Source: Actinomycetes bacterium
Lineage (GTDB): Bacteria; Actinomycetota; Acidimicrobiia; Acidimicrobiales; Ilumatobacteraceae
Direction of reading: 5' to 3'
Assembly: GCA_025356335.1 (NCBI GenBank)
Contig: JANXUF010000053.1
Location: forward strand, 124,001-188,000
Length of the DNA stretch: 64,000 nucleotides
The notes under the pieces are model-generated. The model was not told the origin of the DNA. It did not search any database and saw only the letters and a list, made by a program, of their open reading frames with translations. Position numbers and translations under genes: made by a program. Shown in pieces: positions 37,561-45,746 of this stretch; position 1 is the stretch's first letter; each line of letters begins with the position of its first letter.

Positions 37561-37570
37561 ACGGCCGAGG

Positions 37571-38626
37571 TTACCCGTCCGTCCCCGGCTGGCTTTCGCT
37601 GGTTTCATCGCCCTCGACGTCCTCGACGCAGATGAGTCCTGCGGTCGGCGGGGCGTCGGTCGTCACCGAAGCGATGATCGCAACGACGAGCACGGTGACG
37701 ATGATGCCGAGTGAAATCGGTGTCGAGATGTTCAGCCAACGGGAGACGATCATTTTCACACCGACGAATGCGAGGATCACCGCCAGACCCTGCTGCAGAT
37801 AATCGAAGCGGTTACGGAGGTCGGCGAACAGGAAGTACAGCGCGCGCAGTCCGAGGATCGCAAAGGCGTTGGACGTCAAGACGATGAACTGGTCACGGGC
37901 GACACCGAGCACCGCTGGAACCGAGTCGACGGCGAACAGCACGTCCGTCGTCTCGATCAACACGAGCACCGCGAACAACGGCGTCGCCAGGCGCTTTCCG
38001 TCGACGTGGGTGAACAGTTTCTGGCCGTCGCTCTGGGTCGTCGACGGAACGATGCGCCGCACCATGCGCAGCACGCGGCTGCCCTCGGCATCGACCTCCG
38101 CGTCTTCGTCGTGTCGCAGCAATTGGACGGCACTGTAGAGCAGGAACGTTCCGAAGACGATGAGGATCCAGTCGAAGCGGTTCACGAGAGCGATGCCGCC
38201 GAAGACGAAGATCGCCCGCAGGATCACTGCCCCGAAGATCCCCCAGAACAGCACGCGGTGCTGGTACTCGCGTTTGACGGCGAAATAGGTCAACAGCAGC
38301 GCCCAGACGAAGACGTTGTCGATGCTCAGCGACAATTCGATGAGGTAGCCGGAGAAGTACTCCGTGGCGGCCGATCCGCCGTAGATCCTCAGCACAACGA
38401 GCCCGAAGATCACGCCGACGGCGAGCCAGCCACACGTCTCGAGGATCGCCCGCTTCGTCGACGGCACCTCCGGCTTGCGGTGCAGCACGAGGATGTCGAA
38501 CATCAGCAAGACGATGACGACGCCGACGACGATCGCCCATGACCACCAGTGATCGTCGACGTCGACGAAATGATCCCGGGACGATTCGCTGATCGGGATG
38601 GTGGCGGAGCTCAACAAGGTCGACAT
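37571..38626 (-). CDS. TerC/Alx-family integral membrane protein
   Basis: 351 residues with eight or nine membrane helices. Family motifs: ELSLSIDNVFVWALLLTYF and ETTDVLFAVDSVPAVLGVARDQFIVLTSN, where acidic residues in the membrane are thought to bind Mn2+ or other cations. TerC proteins are linked to tellurite resistance and to metal (manganese) export for secreted enzymes. It is the first gene of the unit with dnaG and rpoD. Confidence 0.93.
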   Translation of the reverse strand: MSTLLSSATIPISESSRDHFVDVDDHWWSWAIVVGVVIVLLMFDILVLHRKPEVPSTKRAILETCGWLAVGVIFGLVVLRIYGGSAATEYFSGYLIELSLSIDNVFVWALLLTYFAVKREYQHRVLFWGIFGAVILRAIFVFGGIALVNRFDWILIVFGTFLLYSAVQLLRHDEDAEVDAEGSRVLRMVRRIVPSTTQSDGQKLFTHVDGKRLATPLFAVLVLIETTDVLFAVDSVPAVLGVARDQFIVLTSNAFAILGLRALYFLFADLRNRFDYLQQGLAVILAFVGVKMIVSRWLNISTPISLGIIVTVLVVAIIASVTTDAPPTAGLICVEDVEGDETSESQPGTDG

Positions 38627-38660
38627 GCGTTGCCGCCCAGGCTAACGACCGATGCCGAAA

Positions 38661-38700
38661 CGCCGACTCTCGCTGGGCATCGCCCAGCGCAGAGTCGGCG
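38661..38700 (-). terminator. Hairpin terminator after ppdK
   Basis: Long stem: CGCCGACTCT pairs with AGAGTCGGCG, and the inner CGCTGGGC pairs with GCCCAGCG around an ATC loop. Read leftward from the ppdK stop (38712) it is followed by TTT, fitting an intrinsic terminator; it also precedes terC, whose promoter must lie between here and 38626. Confidence 0.8.
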
Positions 38701-38711
38701 TGCCTGCCCGA

Positions 38712-41381
38712 CTACTTCGTGACGGTCTTGGCTCCGCCCTTGGAGGACAGCACGGCCTGCGCCGCAGCGAGCCTGGCGATGGGCACGCGGAACGGTGAGC
38801 ACGACACATAGTCGAGGCCGACGCGGTAGAACAGGTCGATCGACTCGGGGTCACCGCCGTGCTCGCCACAGACGCCGATCTTCAGACCCTTCTTGACGCT
38901 GCGCCCGCGGGTCGTGCCCATCTGCACGAGTTCGCCGACGCCGGCCTGGTCGATCGTCTCGAACGGGTTGCGCTTGAGCAGGCCGGCTTCGAGATACGCA
39001 GGCATCATGCGACTCTCGACGTCGTCACGGCTGAAGCCGAACGTCATCTGCGTGAGGTCGTTCGTGCCGAAGCTGAAGAAGTCCGCCTCCTCGGCGATGT
39101 CAGCGGCACGCAGCGCCGCCCGCGGGGTTTCGATCATCGTGCCGATCGTGACGTCGACGGCCTGGCCCTTTTTCAGCGTTTTGGTGGCTGCGGCGATCGA
39201 GTCTTCGACCCAGCCGCGGGCGAGGTGCATTTCCTCACGTGTGACCGTCAACGGGATCATCACCTCGACGATCGGATTCCTGCCCTTGCTGCGCAGTTCG
39301 GCAGCGGCCTGCATCAATGCCGTCACCTGCATGGCGTAGAGACCGGGCTTGACGACCCCGAGACGGACTCCGCGGGTTCCGAGCATCGGGTTGACTTCTG
39401 CCCAACTCTCGGCAGCAGCGAGGAGCTGACCCTCCTCCTCGGTGAGGCCTTCTGTCGCCTTCTTGATGACGAGCTCTTCGACGCGCGGCAGGAATTCGTG
39501 CAGCGGCGGGTCGAGCAGACGAACGGTCACCGGCAGGCCGTCCATCGCTTCGAGAATCTCGATGAAGTCGGCCTTCTGCACCTGGCGCAGTTCTTCGAGC
39601 GCAGCAGTCTCGTCTGCCGGGTTGCTCGCCAGGATCATCCGCCGCACGACCGGAAGTCGGTCGGGAGCGAGGAACATGTGCTCGGTACGGCACAGCCCGA
39701 TGCCCTCTGCACCGAACGTGCGCGCCTGGGTGGCATCCTCGCCGGTGTCGGCATTCGCCCTGACTTTGAGCTTGCCCTTACGGACCTGGTCGGCCCACGT
39801 GAGGATCGTGAAGAACTCGGGCGGCGGCTCGGCCGCTGCGAGCAGCAACTCACCGAGCATGACCTCGCCGGTCGTACCGTCGAGCGAAATCGTGTCGCCC
39901 TCGTTGACGACGATCGTCCCGACGGAGAAGTGCTGACCGTCGATCTTCACCGCCTCGGCACCGACGATCGCCGGCGTGCCCCATCCGCGCGCAACGACAG
40001 CAGCGTGGCTGACGAGGCCGCCACGGGCAGTCAGGATGCCCTGGGAGACCATCATGCCGTGGACGTCTTCAGGGCTCGTCTCGCTGCGGACGAGAATGAC
40101 CTTTTCGCCGCGCTCTGTTGCTTCGACGGCTGAATCAGCGGTGAAGTACACCTTGCCGACAGCGGCGCCTGGCGACGCTGCGAGGCCCTTGGTCAGCACC
40201 GTTGCGGAGCCGGCGAACTGCGGGTGCAACACCTGATCGAGATGCTCACCGGCGACACGCATGAGTGCTTCGTTCTTGGTGATCTTCCAACGCGCCCCGG
40301 GCCTGCCGCTGTTCTTCGTCATGTCGACAGCCATGCGCAGGGCAGCAGCGCCGGTGCGCTTGCCGACGCGTGTCTGCAGCATCCACAACTTGCCCTGCTC
40401 GATGGTGAACTCGGTGTCGCACATGTCGAGGTAGTGGTGCTCGAGGCGGTCGAAGATCGACATCAGCTCGGCGTGGATCGTCGGGAATTGCGCCTTGAGG
40501 GCGTCGAGGTCCTCCGTATTGCGAATACCGGCGACGACATCTTCTCCCTGGGCGTTGATGAGGAAGTCCCCATACGGCTTGTTCTCGCCCGTCGCCGCGT
40601 TGCGGGTGAAGCCGACACCGGTCCCTGATGTCTCGTCACGGTTACCGAAGACCATTGCCTGCACGTTCACGGCAGTGCCGAGATCGTGGCTGATGCGCTC
40701 TCGGACGCGGTAGGCGATCGCACGCGCACCGTTCCAGCTGCGGAACACCGCCTCGACGGCACCACGGAGCTGCTTCGTCGGATCCTGCGGAAACGGCTTG
40801 CCGGTCTGCGTCTTGACTTCGGCCTTGTAGACGTCGACGAGTTGCTTCAACTCGCCGGCCGGGATATCGGCGTCGGTCTTGGCACCGAGGCGCTCCTTGA
40901 TCGCATCGAGTGCATGTTCGAACGGACCGCCGTCGCAATCGAGGACGATACGGGCGTACATGGCAACGAAGCGGCGATACGAGTCGTAAGCGAAACGCTC
41001 GTCGCTGGTGACCTTGGCGAGACCCTTGACACTCTTGTCGTTGAGACCGAGGTTGAGGACGGTGTCCATCATCCCCGGCATCGAGAACTTGGCACCGGAG
41101 CGCACGCTGACGAGCAACGGATCGGCCGGATCGCCGAGCGTGCGCCCGATCTTCTGTTCGAGCGCCGTCACCTGCGCGGCAATCTCGTCCGTCAGGCCAG
41201 CGGGCCAGCCACCGTGCATGTAGGCGCGGCAGGCATCGGTCGAGATCGTGAATCCTGGCGGTACGGGAAGCCCGAGCACGCTGGTCATCTCCGCGAGGTT
41301 TGCACCCTTGCCACCGAGCAGATCTTTCATCTCCATCGGTGGGCGGCGGTACTTGTGATCAAAGGCGTAGACGTAGGGCAC
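38712..41381 (-). CDS. ppdK: Pyruvate, phosphate dikinase
   Basis: 889 residues from GTG at 41381 (VPYVYAFDHKYRRPPMEMKD); a TTG at 41390 is also in frame. N-terminal nucleotide-binding domain (LLGGKGANLAEMTSVLGLPVP; SGAKFSMPGMMDTVLNLGLN), phosphohistidine domain with H459 in GGLVSHAAVVARGWGTPA, and TIM-barrel with C838 in IGVCGEHGGDPESI. It interconverts pyruvate + ATP + Pi with PEP + AMP + PPi. Length and domains are complete. It is single, with its own terminator. Confidence 0.97.
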   Translation of the reverse strand: MPYVYAFDHKYRRPPMEMKDLLGGKGANLAEMTSVLGLPVPPGFTISTDACRAYMHGGWPAGLTDEIAAQVTALEQKIGRTLGDPADPLLVSVRSGAKFSMPGMMDTVLNLGLNDKSVKGLAKVTSDERFAYDSYRRFVAMYARIVLDCDGGPFEHALDAIKERLGAKTDADIPAGELKQLVDVYKAEVKTQTGKPFPQDPTKQLRGAVEAVFRSWNGARAIAYRVRERISHDLGTAVNVQAMVFGNRDETSGTGVGFTRNAATGENKPYGDFLINAQGEDVVAGIRNTEDLDALKAQFPTIHAELMSIFDRLEHHYLDMCDTEFTIEQGKLWMLQTRVGKRTGAAALRMAVDMTKNSGRPGARWKITKNEALMRVAGEHLDQVLHPQFAGSATVLTKGLAASPGAAVGKVYFTADSAVEATERGEKVILVRSETSPEDVHGMMVSQGILTARGGLVSHAAVVARGWGTPAIVGAEAVKIDGQHFSVGTIVVNEGDTISLDGTTGEVMLGELLLAAAEPPPEFFTILTWADQVRKGKLKVRANADTGEDATQARTFGAEGIGLCRTEHMFLAPDRLPVVRRMILASNPADETAALEELRQVQKADFIEILEAMDGLPVTVRLLDPPLHEFLPRVEELVIKKATEGLTEEEGQLLAAAESWAEVNPMLGTRGVRLGVVKPGLYAMQVTALMQAAAELRSKGRNPIVEVMIPLTVTREEMHLARGWVEDSIAAATKTLKKGQAVDVTIGTMIETPRAALRAADIAEEADFFSFGTNDLTQMTFGFSRDDVESRMMPAYLEAGLLKRNPFETIDQAGVGELVQMGTTRGRSVKKGLKIGVCGEHGGDPESIDLFYRVGLDYVSCSPFRVPIARLAAAQAVLSSKGGAKTVTK

Positions 41382-41488
41382 GGGACACAACTCTAGTGCT
41401 CCGCCGTGACGCTGACAGGGCTATTCGCCATGGGTCGTACGTGGGAACACTGACGACATCGCTGCAACGCTGTCTTTACCATCACCCC

Positions 41489-42079
41489 ATGAGCACACCC
41501 GCGCCCGGAATTGAGCGGCTGCCGGCGGGTGCGTCAGAACCATCATTGGAACGCACGCGAACAGTTGCTGAACTGACGCGCCTGTCGGTGGCGCTGAATC
41601 AGATCGGCTATGCGTTCGAACTCGATGCAGCTCGCATGCGCATCGGAGACTCGGCGACGTCAGGAAAACACGCACTCAGTCGAACTGTCACCGTCGAGTT
41701 GCTGCCGATCGACACCGCCGGGGATACCAGCCTGCAGTTGATCGCTTTTGCCTTGAGTTCGCCCCTCGATACGTCGCTGGCCGCCTGTCAGAACATTCAT
41801 CAAGGGCTGAGGGCAGCGGCAGCGATCCTCGCGCTCGGCTCACTCTCGACCGACGCGCAATTCCTGTACCTCGACTACACGTTGGCAGTTGATGCCCTGA
41901 CCATCACTCCGACCGATGTCATCGTCGACGTCGTCGAACTGCTCGACCGCCTCTTCGACACGGCGATCGAGCACCTTCATGCTGAACTGCAGGGTGAGAT
42001 CGATCATGCGGGACTCGGCGCTGACCTGCTCGAACTTCCTGCGTTCCATCGGGTCGTCGTCGAGACCGAAGTCGTCTAG
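41489..42079 (+). CDS. Unknown 196-residue protein
   Basis: 196 residues from ATG at 41489 (MSTPAPGIERLPAG). A first part with Glu/Leu helices (TVAELTRLSVALNQIGYAFE) is followed by beta strands (TVTVELLPIDTAG; LQLIAFALSS) and helices, with an acidic C-terminal half. The shape loosely resembles type III-secretion-chaperone-like/YbjN domains, but I cannot name a family. It is divergent from ppdK and lies just before the CIS-linked region. Its stop overlaps the end of the convergent lipoprotein gene by four bases. Confidence 0.65.
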   Translation: MSTPAPGIERLPAGASEPSLERTRTVAELTRLSVALNQIGYAFELDAARMRIGDSATSGKHALSRTVTVELLPIDTAGDTSLQLIAFALSSPLDTSLAACQNIHQGLRAAAAILALGSLSTDAQFLYLDYTLAVDALTITPTDVIVDVVELLDRLFDTAIEHLHAELQGEIDHAGLGADLLELPAFHRVVVETEVV

Positions 42080-42582
42080 CGATGCGAATCCTTCATCGTC
42101 CCGGTCAGCGGTGCGCTGTTCTTGTCCTGCAAGACACACAGGACGTCGCGATCCTTGTGGTCGTTCCACGAGGTCAGCGTGGGTGTGAGCCAGGTGAACG
42201 TGAGGGTGGAGTCGAAGTTGCTCGTTCCCACGAACGCCTCGAACGGCTGAATGCATCCGGCGGTGGCGAACGAATCGAGCTTTTGGTTCCCGGGGAAAAC
42301 GTCGGACGTCGTGTACTTGATGACGGCAAAGATCTCGTGCGTGTGCACGGTTTTGCAGTCGACAACCGGCAGCGACGTGACGTTGTCACCCAGTTTGTCC
42401 GGCACGTTGAGGCATGTTCCTGCACCGGCCTTGGCGAGGTCCAGTACAGGTGTACCTTTCTTGCCGCCGCTGCAACCACCGAGCGTGATGACCGCCAGTA
42501 CGGCGATCGATGCCATGCTGATCGGGGCTCTGCGTCGGTCGTGGTCGATACTGGTGGGCGATGGATGGCTCGTCATCGTCAT
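42076..42582 (-). CDS. Septum-formation-family lipoprotein
   Basis: 168 residues. About 22 polar residues precede the signal helix (SMASIAVLAVITLGGC), with the lipobox Cys at about 37; a downstream start at Met23 would give a normal signal peptide. The mature part has GTCLNVPDKLG, VVDCKTVHTHEIFAVI and CVLQDKN, matching the actinobacterial septum-formation domain (C-x-x-H-x-x-E-x-F/V pattern). The role is not firmly known. It lies between ppdK and the CIS DUF4255 gene and is probably unrelated to either. Confidence 0.8.
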   Translation of the reverse strand: MTMTSHPSPTSIDHDRRRAPISMASIAVLAVITLGGCSGGKKGTPVLDLAKAGAGTCLNVPDKLGDNVTSLPVVDCKTVHTHEIFAVIKYTTSDVFPGNQKLDSFATAGCIQPFEAFVGTSNFDSTLTFTWLTPTLTSWNDHKDRDVLCVLQDKNSAPLTGTMKDSHR

Positions 42583-42641
42583 CAGACACTACGCTGGGAT
42601 TCCGTCGATGTCACGCCTTATAGATAACAAAAGGAGGGAAC

Positions 42642-43415
42642 TTGCTTGAGCTTATAGATTCGAGTCTTGAGGCTCTCTTGCGCGCTGGCGTTCCCCTCTC
42701 TGCACAGGATATTGATGTTTCATTCGATGCTCCGGACCGCGAATGGAGCGCGAAGCTCAATCGCCCAACGGTCAATTTATTCCTGTGGGAGATCAAAAAG
42801 AGTACGACGCAGGCACGGTCAGGCGTCGAGCACTTCGAACGCGCCGGTGTCCCGATGCGTCGCTTTGCCCTGCCACGCGTCGAGCTCCGGTACATGTTGA
42901 CGGCATGGACGAGCGACCAGCGCGACGAGCGGTCGCTGCTCTCGGGCCTGCTGCGCACCGTGCTGGCCAACGGCGAGATGCCAGACACGTTCATGCCGCA
43001 GGAGCTCTCGGACCTCACCGGTATCACCATCAACCTCGCCAGCAGCGGCGCAGGAGTGCCGACCGATCTGTTCAAGACCCTCGATGGCCGACTGAAGCCG
43101 GCGCTCGACGTGCTGGTGGTCACCGATATCGACACCTTCCTCGAAACGCCGCTTGCCACTTCGCCGGCAGGGGTCAACATCGGTTTCGGGGACTCGATGC
43201 TGCCGTCACGACGAGATGATTTCCGCCGGATCGCCGGTGAAGTGCGGGTTCCGGACGCTGTCGGTGCACTCGTACGTTCTCCCCTCGGAACTGCCATCGT
43301 CAATGCTGCCAGCCGGTTCCTCATCAACGCTGCGCCCGGCGACGAGATCGTCGTCGAGTTGGCCGTCCCACTGACTGCTGTCGTGCCGGAGCGCGGCGGC
43401 ATCGTGATCGGATAG
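42642..43415 (+). CDS. DUF4255 (Pvc16 N-terminal-like) contractile injection system protein
   Basis: 257 residues from TTG at 42642, six bases after a strong AAGGAGG site. The DUF4255 pattern is clear: IDVSFDAPDREWSAKLNRPT, VNLFLWEIKKS, RRFALPRVELRYMLTAWTS and ERSLLSGLLRTVLANGEMPD. In PVC/Afp-type particles the Pvc16 homologue caps or terminates the sheath/tube. The first 120 bases are A/T-richer than the neighbours, and CTTATAGAT occurs twice (from 42617 and 42651). It begins a plus-strand unit with two repeat proteins. Confidence 0.88.
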   Translation: MLELIDSSLEALLRAGVPLSAQDIDVSFDAPDREWSAKLNRPTVNLFLWEIKKSTTQARSGVEHFERAGVPMRRFALPRVELRYMLTAWTSDQRDERSLLSGLLRTVLANGEMPDTFMPQELSDLTGITINLASSGAGVPTDLFKTLDGRLKPALDVLVVTDIDTFLETPLATSPAGVNIGFGDSMLPSRRDDFRRIAGEVRVPDAVGALVRSPLGTAIVNAASRFLINAAPGDEIVVELAVPLTAVVPERGGIVIG

Positions 43416-43420
43416 TCGGC

Positions 43421-45718
43421 TTGCGCACGACCGTCGAGACGGAGCGGCTGCAGATCCACCCAGGTCGGCCAGGAACGCTGGACATCGACGTCGTCAACAC
43501 GTCCGATGTCATCGACGGCCTGTCGGCGACCGTCGACGGGCTGGATCCCGCTTTCGTTCGGGTCACTCCCCCGGTCGTCACACTGTTCCCCGACTCCGTC
43601 GGCCGACTGACGGTCACGCTCGACATCCCGAAGACGTATCCGGCCGGCGACTCGTTCCTCAACGTCCGCGTCAATTCCACGGTCGACGCCAGGGTGCAGA
43701 CCGAGAACGCCGTCTGGATCACCGTCGACCCCGTCGAGGCGGCGGAGATCAGCCTGCGCCCGAGCCTGGTCGTTGCCGGCAGCGAGGCCCGCTTCGGCGT
43801 CATCATCACCAACACCGGCAACGTCACGACCGACTTCGCCTTCGAGGCAGTCGAGCCGACGCGGGCAATCGAGTGCCGGGTCATCCCACCCACCACCTCC
43901 GTCCCGCCAGGGCAGTCACGCGCCGTCTACGTCTTCGCGCGCGGCAAGCGTCCGTGGTTCAGTCAGGTCGTCGCTCGTACGATCCGCATCGAGGCAAAGG
44001 CACCAACGGTGACGCTGGAGGAGACGGCGCGCTTCAACCAGAAGCCGCGCATCCCTCGGGGCGTTCTGACGGCGCTGATCCTCGCCAGCATCATCGCCCT
44101 GTGGGCGTTGATCTTCCTGTTCGTCATCAGCTATCTGCGTAACTCCGGCGCGCCCCAGAAGGCCGTTCCCGCAACGTGGAACGCTGGCGGTATCAAGGAG
44201 GTCCCGCTCGCCTCGGTCGTCGGAACGATCAGCGGCAAAGTGACGGCCAGCACGACGAAGGCAGGAATCGCACGAATTACGGTCGAGGCGTACCGTGTCA
44301 AGACTGGTGTCGACGGTACGCAGTCGACGACGTTGTCGGCGTCAGGTGCAACAGGCGATGACGGCACCTACACGCTCGGCGCACTGCTGCCGGGGAAGTA
44401 CCAGTTTCGATTCAGCTCAGACGGCTACGACGCAGTCTGGTACACACTGCCAGCGGACCCGTCGAAGCCGGCGGACCCGACGAAGGCGATCGATCCCACG
44501 AAGCCGGCGGTGGTCACGATCGATCCGCTGGCCACCGTCGCCGGCATCAACGGAGTGCTCGTGGGTCATGCTGGGACACTGTCCGGCAAGGTCGCTGCGC
44601 CGCCGGGCGCGCCGAACGCCGCCGCTCCGACAGTCACCGTCACGCTCGTGCCTTCGGACCCGACGGCTGCCGCGCCAGCACCCATACCGGCGACGGTCAA
44701 CCCCGACGGAACATTCAGCGCGCCCGGACTCCCGACACCCGCGACCTATTCCGTGAACGTCGCCAGGCCAGGATTCGACACCCAGACCTTTCAGGTCACT
44801 CTCGACGGGGGCCAGAGCCCGGTGATCGACACCGCGCAGTTGGCAGCGTCATCAGGCAGCATCAGCGGCACGGTCACCGACCCGAGCGGCGCCGCCCTCG
44901 GCAATGCCACCGTGACGTTGAACGGCGGAACGACGAAGCAGGTTTCGACGACGCCGACGACAGGCAACGTCGGCCACTTCCAGATCGACAACCTGCCGAC
45001 CCCCGCCACCTACGTGCTGACGTTCACCCGTGACGGCTCGTCCAGCTCGACGATTGCTCTCGATCTTGCCGGTGGCGAGAAGAAGACCGGGCTGGTGGCG
45101 GTGCTCGTCGGCGGTGCTGGCACGGTCCGTGGCACCGCCACCGACTCGTCGGGTACACCGCTCGGTGGGGTCGCCGTCACGGCCTCACTCGGAAGTTTCA
45201 CCGCCACCACGACAACGTTGACGACCGGCACCGGCAACGGTGGGGTCGGTAGCTACACCATCGCCAACCTCGTGGTGCCGGGGACCTACAACGTGAGTTT
45301 CTCGCTCGCCGGCTACAGCACGGAGACCATCAGCGTAACGTTCGGGGCGGCAGGTCAGCAGGCGGGCGACGCCGTGATGATGCCGATCTCGTCGAATGTC
45401 AGCGGTACGGTGCGTCTTGCCGGCGTCGGCCAGGCGGGCGTGACGATGACGCTCACCGATGGCACGGGAACATCGACGAACGGCGGGGCAACCGCGGCGA
45501 CGACGCCCGGGAGCACCCCCGTCGTCGCCAGCGGTGGTACGACGTTACGGACGACGCAGACAGCCGCCAGCCCGCCGGGTGCATTCCTCTTCGACTCCGT
45601 TCCTCCCGGCTATTACACCCTGACCGCCAGCGGTCCAGGCATCAACACACAGGTCACGCTGATCGTCGTCACCGCCGGGCAGGCATCGATCAGCAACATC
45701 GCCGTGACAGCTCCGTGA
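43421..45718 (+). CDS. Membrane-anchored protein with carboxypeptidase-regulatory-like repeats (paralogue 1, CIS locus)
   Basis: 765 residues from TTG at 43421, five bases after the DUF4255 stop. Residues 1-210 look like two Ig/NEW3-type beta domains (TVETERLQIHPGRPGTLDI; RPWFSQVVARTIRIEA) without signal peptide. Residues 214-238 form one membrane helix (VLTALILASIIALWALIFLF) preceded by basic NQKPRIPR, so by the positive-inside rule the N-terminus is inside. Residues 260-765 hold about five CarboxypepD_reg/CNA-B-like repeats (GTISGKVT; GSISGTVTDPSGAALGNATV; GTVRGTATDSSGTPLGGVAV), each ending in a G-x-Y-x-L/F strand. Same layout as 45747-48197 and 48454-56436. The function is unknown; membrane anchoring of the CIS is my hypothesis. 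Confidence 0.85.
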   Translation: MRTTVETERLQIHPGRPGTLDIDVVNTSDVIDGLSATVDGLDPAFVRVTPPVVTLFPDSVGRLTVTLDIPKTYPAGDSFLNVRVNSTVDARVQTENAVWITVDPVEAAEISLRPSLVVAGSEARFGVIITNTGNVTTDFAFEAVEPTRAIECRVIPPTTSVPPGQSRAVYVFARGKRPWFSQVVARTIRIEAKAPTVTLEETARFNQKPRIPRGVLTALILASIIALWALIFLFVISYLRNSGAPQKAVPATWNAGGIKEVPLASVVGTISGKVTASTTKAGIARITVEAYRVKTGVDGTQSTTLSASGATGDDGTYTLGALLPGKYQFRFSSDGYDAVWYTLPADPSKPADPTKAIDPTKPAVVTIDPLATVAGINGVLVGHAGTLSGKVAAPPGAPNAAAPTVTVTLVPSDPTAAAPAPIPATVNPDGTFSAPGLPTPATYSVNVARPGFDTQTFQVTLDGGQSPVIDTAQLAASSGSISGTVTDPSGAALGNATVTLNGGTTKQVSTTPTTGNVGHFQIDNLPTPATYVLTFTRDGSSSSTIALDLAGGEKKTGLVAVLVGGAGTVRGTATDSSGTPLGGVAVTASLGSFTATTTTLTTGTGNGGVGSYTIANLVVPGTYNVSFSLAGYSTETISVTFGAAGQQAGDAVMMPISSNVSGTVRLAGVGQAGVTMTLTDGTGTSTNGGATAATTPGSTPVVASGGTTLRTTQTAASPPGAFLFDSVPPGYYTLTASGPGINTQVTLIVVTAGQASISNIAVTAP

Positions 45719-45746
45719 TCGCCATGACCACCGTCGAAGCAGCGCC

